64,000 bases of DNA from Archegozetes longisetosus (Eukaryota > Arthropoda > Arachnida > Sarcoptiformes > Trhypochthoniidae), in the NCBI GenBank assembly GCA_018873245.2, contig JAEMBT020000009.1, forward strand, positions 9,155,288 through 9,219,287, given 5' to 3'. Made by a program: the position numbers and the translations under genes. The notes beneath the pieces were generated by a model. It saw only the letters and a list, made by a program, of their open reading frames with translations, was not told where the DNA came from and did not search any database. Below are positions 22,787-32,623 of the stretch, one piece after another (the stretch's first letter is position 1; each line of letters starts with the position of its first letter).

Positions 22787-23695
22787 TTACTTTGTTCCCT
22801 ATTAAGGTCTCTATGTTAAGGTATTTAACTATTTTTTATTACAAATGTTATCAGGTCCAGGGTTTTAGATACACACGAATGGCATAAAACAAGCATTTTA
22901 AGATATTTTATAATAATGTATAATTATCTATTTTAGAGGTTAGCAACTATTTTTGGGTTTAATAACCTTTTTTATAGTTTTAATGAGAATTTTAAAACTA
23001 TTTTAGATTCTTATATTATTATAAGAAATTTATTGTAAATGATGATATATAGATCACTTTATATCATTATTAAATTGTATAATGGGATATATAATGAAGT
23101 TATACAATTTCATTAGGCTCACTTAGAACTTAGTGAAATTGACTTTTCCGTTGCGCGCCTGCCACAAGTCGTGATGTTTCTCAGTTCGAATCTATTCTTC
23201 GGGAAAATCATATTAGTTTCCCTTTATTCAACTCTCAAACTTCAATATAAGTTAAGGTATTATTATGCTAAAGAGTGAAAAATATAACAAAACATTCAAA
23301 CTTCAATTCATATCATTATGTTTTCAAGCTTTGTCAAAATGAATTTAAACATAAGTTTCAAAAAAATGAATTACGAAAAAAGCATAATTTGGTATTAAGT
23401 CATAAGTAAAAGACCTGTACTTTCTATTCTAATAAGTTCGAAAAACATGAGTCAAAATAAAATTTCACTTTTTCTTATCAAATTCTAATACTTTCAATAA
23501 TGATTAATTCAATTTTAGGGATATTTATACATATTCTTAGGTCATTATGTTAAGACTTTTCTTCATTTCTCGCATTCATATTAGACGTGAATGTTGAAAT
23601 ATACTCCTTGACTGACTTTTGAAACCAAAAGGCTTATAAAAATTAAAAGTTAGAACTAAACTAAAAGTAAGAGTTGAAACTAATATTTAATATTT
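22787..23695. other. AT-rich intergenic region, nothing recognised
   Basis: Between the terpene synthase fragment and fold-back element 2. No protein-like frame or defined repeat is visible on either strand. Confidence 0.5.
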
Positions 23696-24432
23696 ACGAG
23701 GAAAGTTCGGGACTATGTAATAACCGATTTCAAAAATATTTTTATGGCATAAATAACATGTCATATGATGTTTGAAAAGGCATATAAAAAAGGCTGACCG
23801 CTAGACACTTACGAGTTATGACCACTCAAGGAGTGATTTCCTATGGCTTATTACTATTAATTCCTATGTTTTTTGCCTATCAAAATGTACTATAATTCAG
23901 TCAAATTACTCGATGGATGGCAATAATATTGTTAACAATGAAAAACTTCAAATCAATTTGAACAAAAAAGATAATCTGAAATTTCATATATGTCTAAAAG
24001 TAAGTTTCTATATATCGATAGCTCTAATTTTTTCGTATCTATCATTTCTTTCAAATTTAATGGATTTCTAAAGAAATTTGTTAAGAGATATGACAAATAC
24101 GAAAATCTAGGACTATTGACATATAGAAACTTACTTTTAAATATGAAACTTCAGATTATCTTTTTTTGTTCAAGATTATTTGAAAATTTTCCTTATTAAC
24201 AATACTATTGCCATCCATTGAGTAATTTGACTAAATAGAGTACTTATTTCATAGGCAAAATACATAGGAATCAATAGTAATAGAGCTTAGAAAACCTTTT
24301 GAGTGATCATAACTTGTGAGTGTCTAGCGGTCAGCCTTTTTTATACGTCATTTCGAACATCATATGACATGTTATTTATGCCATAAAAATATTTTTGAAA
24401 TCAATTATTACATAGTCCCGAACTTTCCTCGT
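23696..24432. repeat. Near-perfect palindromic fold-back element 2
   Basis: An inverted repeat of about 737 bases with almost no spacer: each arm is about 368 bases and the centre is near 24064. The ends read acgaggaaagttcggg and cccgaactttcctcgt. Internal matched words include ggctgaccgctagacact / agtgtctagcggtcagcc. The 70-codon frame at 23990-24199 lies across the centre and is a by-product of the palindrome. It could fold into a very long hairpin RNA if transcribed. Confidence 0.92.
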
Positions 24433-24897
24433 TATTTATCTAACCCTTTATGAGAACGAACTTGTATGTGAGAAAGCTGTTTCAGAAACTGAGTCAGTTC
24501 GCACAGTTTCTGCAAGAGTTCAAACTAATAATGTTGAATGTGAGCTGTCAACAAGAACTAGAGAAGCGCAGCTCAAAGCTCAACAAATTTGAGCTGCGCT
24601 TATAGAAGCTCGAGATTTCAGACCAATGCTCTTCACTAGTGAGGGTATATTTTAAAATAATGTGTATAATCAATTTAAATGTTGCTGTTTGGCAGTTTAT
24701 CTTTGTAAAGTTTCGTTATTATATCCAATAATTTCTAAACTGCTTCAAACTTTAATGTTTCTCAATATTTGTTAATCCACTAATTGGTCGATAGTCTGTT
24801 CATTCATTGATGTATGATTATTATCCTGGTTTTACAACATAAAAAGCAAGATAATATCATATTATGGGCCCCGATATCTTATTAGTCAGCCATAGGT
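24433..24897. other. Possible degraded coding stretch with a perfect short hairpin
   Basis: On the plus strand from about 24446 an open run of about 46 codons (ENELVCEKAVSETESV and on) has a protein-like, helix-forming composition before a stop at about 24587. At 24564-24601 a perfect 14-base stem (aagcgcagctcaaa / tttgagctgcgctt) encloses a 10-base loop. I recognise no family. Confidence 0.3.
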
Positions 24898-25325
24898 TAG
24901 AGGTCTTAATCGGATCTGTCCGATTGGATCCGAAAATAAAAGTTTAAAAGTATTGTATAGAAACAATATTGAGTTTAACATTATTTCACAAATGTATGAA
25001 ATCATTAGCACTAAAACTTTAACTAAATACTTTAAAACTGATGCAACCTTTAAGCATAACAAATGCAGGCATTTTATTGTCTATTGTTTAAAAAACGTCT
25101 GATTCAGAGGAAAGTGAATCACAATTAAATAAATCAATTGAAATTTATTTAGATAGTCTAATTTAGATACTGATAAAGTTGACAAAATTTTATTCGTTAG
25201 ATATCACTTTGATTCAATTATACAATAATTAATATTGATTTTTTATTCATTATTAAAGTTTTTATTTTAATAATTATTTTCGGATCGGATCAGACTTAGC
25301 ATTTTTATTATATTTTCGGCCTCTA
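24898..25325. mobile_element. Small hAT-like non-autonomous element
   Basis: It begins TAGAGGTC and ends GGCCTCTA, with subterminal ggatc/gatcc words (cggatctgtccgattgg near the left end, cggatcggatcag near the right). The TAGAGG start resembles the hAT fragment at 21640. A 37-codon run with KYFKTDATFKHNKC may be a zinc-finger relic. No 8-base duplication is evident, so the class is tentative. Confidence 0.45.
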
Positions 25326-25635
25326 CTGTAGATGCAATTTAGCTTATTAATAAATTTGAAAATTAAGAAACCTTTATTTCTTTGAATTTGAACTCATTCA
25401 AAAATAACAAAAGTCTAAAATGCATGGCTTCAGTACTGTGCTTAAAATAATCGTCTGGACAAAATAAATATATACTTTAATGCATGGCATTTAAAGATAG
25501 CATTGAACGGCTGTATGCTAGGTGGCAAAAAGTCCACTAGATTATACCCTTTAAAGAACACTTACTTTCAACATAAATATTTTTAAAAATTTGAAACTTT
25601 AAGCAATTATTTAACATGCAATATCATTATTAAGG

Positions 25636-25983
25636 AGTTCGAAACACTCAACATTATATAGTTAATTGATTTTTGAAAAGTGGTATTCAAAATTTCAAAA
25701 GTCAATAACTCTCGAGGCGTTCATCTGATATGCTTATGACTTATATTTCTGGAAACTGTGTGCAAAAACCTTTGAAATTATATGCATATCATCATCTGTT
25801 CCAGTAGGTCCACAGTTGAACATCAGTGATATGCACACCATTTCAAAGGTTTTTGTGCACAGTTTCCAGAAATATAAGTCTTAAGCCTATCAGTTTAACA
25901 CTTTAAGAGTTATGAGCTTTTGGACTCTTGAATACCACTCTTTAAAGTCAATTAATTATATGGTAGCGAGTGTTTTGAGCTCG
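25636..25983. repeat. Long inverted repeat (fold-back element 3)
   Basis: The arms, about 25636-25800 and about 25812-25983, are diverged but clearly complementary. The best-matched words are acttatatttctggaaactgtg / cacagtttccagaaatataagt, and aaaaacctttgaaat / atttcaaaggttttt. The spacer is about 10-30 bases. Confidence 0.88.
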
Positions 25984-26690
25984 TTACACAGTCATTCACC
26001 GATATCCATTGTGGGTTTGATGGCTATCGGTGGATTGCCGTCGGTGAAACATCCCGGAACCATAGTGAACGGCAGATCAGGCTGAGTTGAGTACCGTCCA
26101 AAACCTGATAGTAATAGAAATAATCACGAACTCTTTTTCTATAAAAGGCAACACATATACATTTAATATCACCTACTAATCCTCTTTATTGAGGTGATTA
26201 TTAAGTCTTTCAATGGTCCAAACTTTGGGCGGTCATTAAACCAAAGGCTGGTACGCTCTTTCTGACCGTATTTTCAATCGCTTGAACATGTTCCTGATAC
26301 ACATACTCCATTGGTCTGCGAATTATTGTTTTCCATGACTGACAGGATGCAATGTCAACTCATCAACGGGATTTGTATAATATAGATTGAATTTAAAAGA
26401 CAATAGGCATTAAGGCAATTTAAGTGGGCGGAGCCAATCGAATGTGTCAATCTATAGCCTTTGACCTCACGCATATACTCCTGAAATATTTTAGTAAAAT
26501 TCCTAATAGTTTAGGATATATCATTTTTTTCAAAATTTTTTATAATGAGCTCTATGGAGAATTTAATTATTTCAAAAAATCATTTGACCCCCGGCCCCTC
26601 GAATTTGATCCTGATATTTGGTCAATATATTAACAAAATCAAGCAATAATTTTAGCAAAGAATTAAAGTGTTTGTAGACCTAAAAGGCGG
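25984..26690. other. Unexplained intergenic stretch, possibly degraded coding
   Basis: The 25990-26350 part is less AT-rich than its surroundings. Its minus strand holds broken protein-like runs (for example WKTIIRRPMEYVYQEHVQA, and PFTMVPGCFTDGNPPIAI in another frame). I recognise no family, and the runs are in different frames with stops. The short plus-strand frame at 26424-26633 has no recognisable features. Confidence 0.25.
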
Positions 26691-27314
26691 TTAAATCGAA
26701 TAATGATTTATTGGTTTCAAGTATATGAATATATGGCAAAAACTATATATATGGAATATATTATTTGGGGAAGAGTTGAGAATTTCTTCACTGAATTCTC
26801 GGATGTTATTTTGGTTCCAAGGAATAACTGCTTCCAACAAATCCTTTTCAGAATAAGAATCTTTATCATGTGGAACGATACCTGCTTTTCTGAAACCGTT
26901 GACACCATATTCAGATTTCTCTTGCAATATTTGCCACAACGTCTTAACGCAACCACTAAACTCTGATTTTAAAATCTTAAAAGGATCAAAACTATTTTTA
27001 AATTGTCGAAAAATATTGTCAAATACCCACCTTGCGTTTATTTTCCTCCTCGAAATCCTTAACAATAGTTGACCAAAAGATCTTTAATGGTCCAAAAACG
27101 CTAAGATCGAGCGGCTGCAACATATGAGTTGAGTGTGATGGTAAACGGATCAGCTCAACGTTGTTATCATGGGCGGCTTTGATAACTTCATAGGAAGTAT
27201 GAGATGTATGTCCATCAAGAATAAGGAAAAGTGGTCCTTTGTATCCCATTGGGCGATATTCATGGGCTTCGGGGATGAAGACATATTGGAACCATTCCAA
27301 GAAGATCTCAGAAT

Positions 27315-27338
27315 TCATCCATCCATCCATCCATCCAT

Positions 27339-27411
<73 letters not shown>
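27315..27411. repeat. Compound (CATC)n(GA)n microsatellite in a coding exon
   Basis: About 26 bases of CATC units followed by about 70 bases of pure GA. It sits in the catalytic-domain exon of the jerky-like gene and reads as WMDGWMDG and a Leu-Ser run on the minus strand. Confidence 0.95.
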
Positions 27412-27414
<3 letters not shown>

Positions 27415-28570
27415 AAATGAGCCTCATCCCAATCAAGCTCAATTTGTTTATAAATTTTCCCTTTATGAATAATTAAAGGCTTGAGAAGGTTACCAGAAGC
27501 TTTGGAGTAAAAAATGACTGTATTCGCAAGATTTTTCAGTTTACAATGTATATACCGTTCATACAAGCATGAACCGTAGTGTACTCTCGGCCATTTCCAT
27601 AAGTGGTACGACGAACATTACGTACTCCTCGCTCAGCTATTACCATTTGATCTCCTGGAGCATGACAAAAGCCGGCCTCATCGCAATTCCAAACGACATT
27701 TTTAAAAATATCAAGAGAAATGTTCTAGAGGAATATTCATAAAAGTAATTTATCACAAGATCAATGTATCAAACCTTGAAAGACTCTTCTAGAATATCAT
27801 AGAATCGATTTAACTTTTCTTTAGTCATCGATTCTACTCTCTTGCGGTCAAGTTTGTCGGCTTTTCTCAAAGAGAGTTCTTTATGTCTACTTAAAAATTG
27901 GGAAACCCAACTATATGATGGACTTTGTCAAATACCAACCTTTCCTTCTTTTACAAGATATTCATGAACAAGCCTGATATATTTAATATCGAGGAATAAT
28001 AATTCAAATTTCATATAATATACCTTTGAAAGTCATGTTTTGTGTAACCCCAACCAAGCCTCGCCATAACTTTAAGGTAACCACAGAAAGTCTTTTCTTC
28101 TACTGGGTTAAGCAAATTTTGGTTTCCGACATGTCTGTACTCATGCAACTGAAAATCAATTTGTTGAGTACTTAGTTTATCGAGATTTCAATGTTATTTA
28201 TACGTTATCATCAATGTAACGATGAAGTGCACTTTTAGAAACTTGGAAATGATCAGCAGTCTCACGTACTGACATCCTCTCGTTCTTTATCACATACTCA
28301 CTTTCTCCTTTGAATGAGTGCCAGTATGCTAAAGCGGAAAGCATGCATTTCGAAGCGTCACCTTTAGAATAGTTCTGAAATTTATTTTAATAAGATTTTT
28401 ATCAAAAAAATATTTTCATTTGTTTTAATTGAAAAATATGAGTTTTAAAGTTTAAAAAATTCGAAAGGGAATCCCTATGAAACAGTGACTACGCGGGACG
28501 GCAAGTGATCCTTGACCAGTTCTCCCCACTGGTCACCTCAAAGTGAATACACAAGTTGAATTGTCCCATC

Positions 28571-28705
28571 TTGAAGAACCTATCGAAATAGTTTTTGTTA
28601 GAATTGTTAGTTTCAAAAATTAGTTGAATTATTGTATGACTCGGAAAACCTATTGAAATAATTTTCATTAAAGAACTGCTAGTTCAAAAATTAGTTCAGT
28701 TGTTG
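28571..28705. repeat. Diverged tandem duplication in an intron
   Basis: Two units of about 68 bases. Each reads roughly aacctatcgaaatag / aacctattgaaataa, then tttttgtta/ttttcatta, then gttagtttcaaaaattagtt / gctagttcaaaaattagtt. They lie in the first intron of the jerky-like gene. Confidence 0.7.
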
Positions 28706-29122
28706 CGTTTTTACTTTAAATATTTCATCAAACATGACATTTTAGAAAAGATTGATTTTTGTTCAAAACCAAATTGTTAATATTTCAAATAAGTTTTGCA
28801 AACTTATGTTCTAGATTTTTATCATTAGCCCTCGTCATCAAAAGTTCCCTCGTCATTAAGAGTATTGCCCTCATCGTGAGCTATTTTAAATGTTTACAAT
28901 TTTTAAGACTAAATTTTTATTTCTTAAATTTATTTATTAAAGTAAATCAAACAAAAAGTTAATAAAATTACTTAAATGGGGCAAAACAAAATTCTAAACT
29001 GATTAATAGTTTTTATGAATAGACTTTTTTCATTAAATTTTCTTTTAAATAAATAAAAATTTTAAGACACTAACCCTTCGCTTTTTCATAGTCCTCGTTG
29101 TATTAATCTTCTCCTTTGGCAT

Positions 29123-30120
29123 AATTTAACTATAAATCAAAAAATATATGACTTAAATATAGACTAGAGTTAAGTTGTATTGAAAGCTGACTATAGACAA
29201 AATCGTCCCAAAACATTAAACTTGTCCCAAACTTCAAAACATAGCTTTTGTTTACAGCGTCCCAAAGTCTAGCATTAGTGTCCCTTAATGGTGGTGTCCC
29301 CTAATGGAATTTCTCCGATATGTGCTTATGTTATAAGGTCTGTTACTTCAAGCGGCCGTTGTGATCTTTACGGGACTGTAAAACAGACACAATCCCTCTT
29401 GGAAGTAAGCTCTACAATTATGAAATAAAACTATGTTCTCGAACAGCAATATTAATAACACTAATATCAAAATAATTCGATAATTCATAATAATTGCTTT
29501 GTTATGACACCTTTCTGATAATAACTATCTGAGTAGTGTTTGCATCTGGTTGCATTGGGTTTGATGCGTTTGCCCGACAGGTACGTTTGTCCGACAACTC
29601 ATTTTATCGACAGTCACATTTGTAATAGCTGAAGAAGCGCAAGCCGAAGTTGTTAGAACAAAAGATATCAAAACAACACTGATCTACACCTTCAGAGGAG
29701 TTGTTAGAGTATAAACATGACCATCACCATATATGACCATGAATCAGCTAATGGTGATCATTATTTTATATTCAAGTAAATTGCCTGACGACGTACACCA
29801 AAATTATTTCAATGTCTTATTGAAACAATTTATTAATAGTACTCACACACTATCGACACGTCAGAAAAGTTGTTCGAGTATAAAATAATTGTCATCATTA
29901 GTTGAATCATGGTCACATATCGTCACCTCACTGCTACAATGCGCTAACTCGAAAATTTTCACAAAATGAGTTAATGCTACTTTTGAAGCAAGTTATCAAA
30001 ACTCTATAAATTGCTCGAATTGAATCCGAAAATTTTCAACTAGATTTCCCGAAATCAGTTGTGCAATAGAGCGCTATCTTTTTATCGCCAAAATTTTCAG
30101 TACTATATTGCGCTAACTCT
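29123..30120. other. Intergenic region, nothing recognised
   Basis: Upstream of the jerky-like gene on the minus strand. The word gtccc recurs several times between 29206 and 29310 and could belong to the terminus of an old element, but I found no partner end. No gene is seen. Confidence 0.4.
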
Positions 30121-31562
30121 GGCTTTACTATAGTTTACGCCACCTAACGGATTTTTTTGAAAATTGATATTTATTGGCTTTGAGGTACGAGAAATCCATA
30201 TTTGAAGGTCCCAAAGATCGGAAATTTATAGCTTAAAAGATATCGATTCTTTAATCTACTATTGCTTATCAATGGAAGGAAAATTTAATTTCGTATGTTT
30301 GTTGAGAGAATGCGGTGTGGACACTCCAGCCGCTTGTATTGAATGGTGTCAACGCGTAGGACTCTTGTCCGAAACGCTCGAATGTCAAAAGTGCCGAAAA
30401 CAAATGGCGCTTTTCGACAAACGAGACGGCACTATTTCAAACAAGCGCTGGAGATGTTCTAAATGCCGGAAGGAGGTCTCAGTTAGAGCCAAAACAATAT
30501 TTGAGAAGTCGCATCTGCCTTTCGGGCAGGTGATACTTCTCAAATATTGCTTCGCGAATGGCATGTCCTATGACGATGCAATTCGCGAGGCCTCCATTGG
30601 CGACAGTCAAATATCACCCAGTACTGTAGCCAAATGGTATGAGACCTTCCGGGAAGCCTGCATTGAATGGGTTGAGTCTCGGGTCAATGAAGGGAAGATT
30701 GGTGGCGACACGTCGGTGGTCGAGGTTGATGAAACCATCATCGGCCGCCGAAAATAAAACCGGGGGCGCCTCGTTCAGGGTACTTGGGTGTTGGGCATGA
30801 TAGATGTCCACACCAATGACTTTAGAAGTGAGATGTGTCCTAATAATCGTCGAAATGCCGAAACATTGTGCCGTTAATTCAGCAAAATGTTGAGGCAGGA
30901 ACGACGATTATGACGGACGGCTGGAAAGCCTACAATGAGTTAGAGGCTAAAGGCTTCCAGCCCCTGACGGTGAATCACAGGCGCCACTACATCGACCCTA
31001 AGACCTGGGCGTATACCCAAAAAATTGAGGCTTCTTAGCGTGCGATGAAGAAGCGCATATGCAGAGGTGGGTCCCCAAAGAGCGATTGGGCGAACATCTT
31101 TGTGAATATCTTTGGCGACGCGATGCTAAGCATCGTGGAGCCGATTTATTTGCAGAGATGGTAAAATTGCTCAAAGCTTTTTACGGGCCCCATTAATGCA
31201 TATTGTGCCTTCTGAGCCTTCTGGCACCATGTAGGCGAGATCACCTCTGTTATCAAAACTGGTCAAAGTGGATAAAATCCAACCCCACCTCCACGTGGTA
31301 TCCACTGGATTCAAAATAACTAACGGGGCAATGGTATTCTATGTAATTGTATTTGATTAAAACAATAGTTTAAACAGAGGGCGCGAAGCGCGCGGAGGAG
31401 TGGATACCAAGGTTGCAAGTTAAAAAATTAATGGATTTTTATATCTAGGTAACTATTAATTTCCGATTCTTGGGACCTCCAAATATGGATTCCTCGTACC
31501 TTAAAACCCCAAATATCAATTTTCAGAAAAATCCGTTAGGTGGCGTAAACTATAGCAAAGCC
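30121..31562 (+). mobile_element. Merlin-type DNA transposon, decayed
   Basis: The terminal inverted repeats are about 105-120 bases: left 30121-about 30226 and right about 31441-31562. The outer ends read GGCTTTACTATAGTTTACGC and the inverse GCGTAAACTATAGCAAAGCC. They flank a transposase with an ISXO2-like fold. The total length of about 1.44 kb fits Merlin elements. Merlin normally makes an 8-base target duplication, which I could not find, so one flank may have mutated or recombined. Confidence 0.85.
30272..31170 (+). pseudogene. Merlin (IS1016/ISXO2-like) transposase, broken
   Basis: The first 161 codons (30272-30757) are open: a start MEGKFNFVCLLRECG, then a zinc ribbon (LECQKCRKQM, RWRCSKCRKEV, four cysteines), a helix-turn-helix region, and the beginning of the DDE domain with VVEVDETIIGRRK. 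That frame ends at 30757. Downstream the match continues in other frames, with stops between: GTTIMTDGWKAYNELEAKGF and VNHRRHYIDPKTWAYTQKIE, the latter ended by an in-frame TAG. These are the second Asp and the HS.NFVDP-like region of ISXO2 transposases. At least one frameshift and one nonsense change make it inactive. Confidence 0.85.
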
Positions 31563-32623
31563 TGATCTGCAAATTGTATTGACTCAATAGTAGAGTATTG
31601 ATAGTAACTAAATGTTAGACTCACTAGTGTTAAAGATTATTAGTACTTAATCTTAAGAATTACTAAGATAAGCCTAAGATTTGAAATATTTCTAAAAATT
31701 TGTCCATTTGTTTCATAACTTATAAATTTACTAAACTATTTAATCACATTGATTGCATGCATAAATATTTCTTTTAAAATATGCATTAAGTTTCAAATTA
31801 CATTTTCCAAAGTATTCTTAATTGTTAAATCAAAAATCTAGAAAAATAACCAGAAATAGCTGAAATATTTTTTCCCTATTTTTAAATTTATATTAAAAGT
31901 TAAGAAATATATGTTGAAAAATGACAGATTTTTATTGCAAATGTTTATAATTGTTCTCAAAAATCCATTTATAATTACCTCAAAACGTAGACATACTCCG
32001 ACATACGCCCTAAGTGGTAAGTCAAGCTTATGACTTCACTATTCAAATGCATGCCATCTGTGTAATCAATATTACTAACTCTTCAATAACAGTAACTATT
32101 CTTATTAATTGCGATTGCGATTCAATTATGTTTTAACTATTTAAGAAATAATTTTCATTAAATCAACAGATTATTAGTTTGTAATAACTTTAAATTGCAT
32201 GAGAATTACATGAAAAATCTATAATCAATGCATCAATTAGTTTAATCTAATAAGTAATTAATTTCTTAAGTAATATGATTTTTAAAAGAATTGAAAAGTT
32301 GTGAAACCCTTGACTTTAATTGAAGTTTTCTTATGAATTACAATTAACTAAATTTTGAATTGTAGATAAAATAAGTTTACTCATCTTAAACCACTAGAGC
32401 TTAATCCATGCAATAGTAAAAGAATGTGTTGTAACAAAAATTTGTACATAACAACTATGAGGTGGCAGCACAATCTCAGTATGTATGCGTTTCGAGATGA
32501 TTTTATTTCATTATTTCGTTCATAAATTAGAATAGTTTTATCGTTTTTTAAAAGTATTTTCGATTTATCACCAAAGAGCATTTAAAGAGCTTTTCTGACG
32601 CTAATCAGCGCCAGAAGAGTCAC
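31563..32623. other. AT-rich intergenic region, nothing recognised
   Basis: Between the Merlin element and copy B of the duplicated block. No protein-like frame or clear repeat is seen. Confidence 0.5.

Larger units (their letters stand above)
26691..29122 (-). pseudogene. Jerky/pogo-like (DDE_1, Tigger-type) transposase gene with introns, interrupted
   Basis: Seven exons are inferred on the minus strand: 29122-29075, 28374-28204, 28148-28024, 27973-27775, 27724-27556, 27517-27031 and 26975-26691. Exon 2 carries a pipsqueak/CENP-B-type helix-turn-helix (NERMSVRETADHFQVSKSAL). Exon 3 and 4 give a second DNA-binding region (SPSYSWVSQFLSRHKELSL). The catalytic core has NCDEAGF, LFLILDGHTSH and HSTHMLQPLDLSVFGPL, so all three Asp positions survive. 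Two lesions are visible: an in-frame TGA near 27931, where similarity expects a residue before QSPSYSW, and a CATC/GA microsatellite (27315-27411) inside exon 6 that changes the frame between LDWDEAHFN and MNSEIFLEWF. Introns are 38-700 bases. It could be a domesticated gene that decayed or an intron-bearing transposon. I found no terminal inverted repeats. Confidence 0.82.

Noticed and set aside
23990-24199. 70-codon frame in the large palindrome
   Set aside because: It spans the palindrome centre; its two halves are reverse-complement products of the same arm.
27169-27420. 83-codon plus-strand frame with an Arg-Glu run
   Set aside because: Antisense of the transposase exon and of the GA microsatellite.
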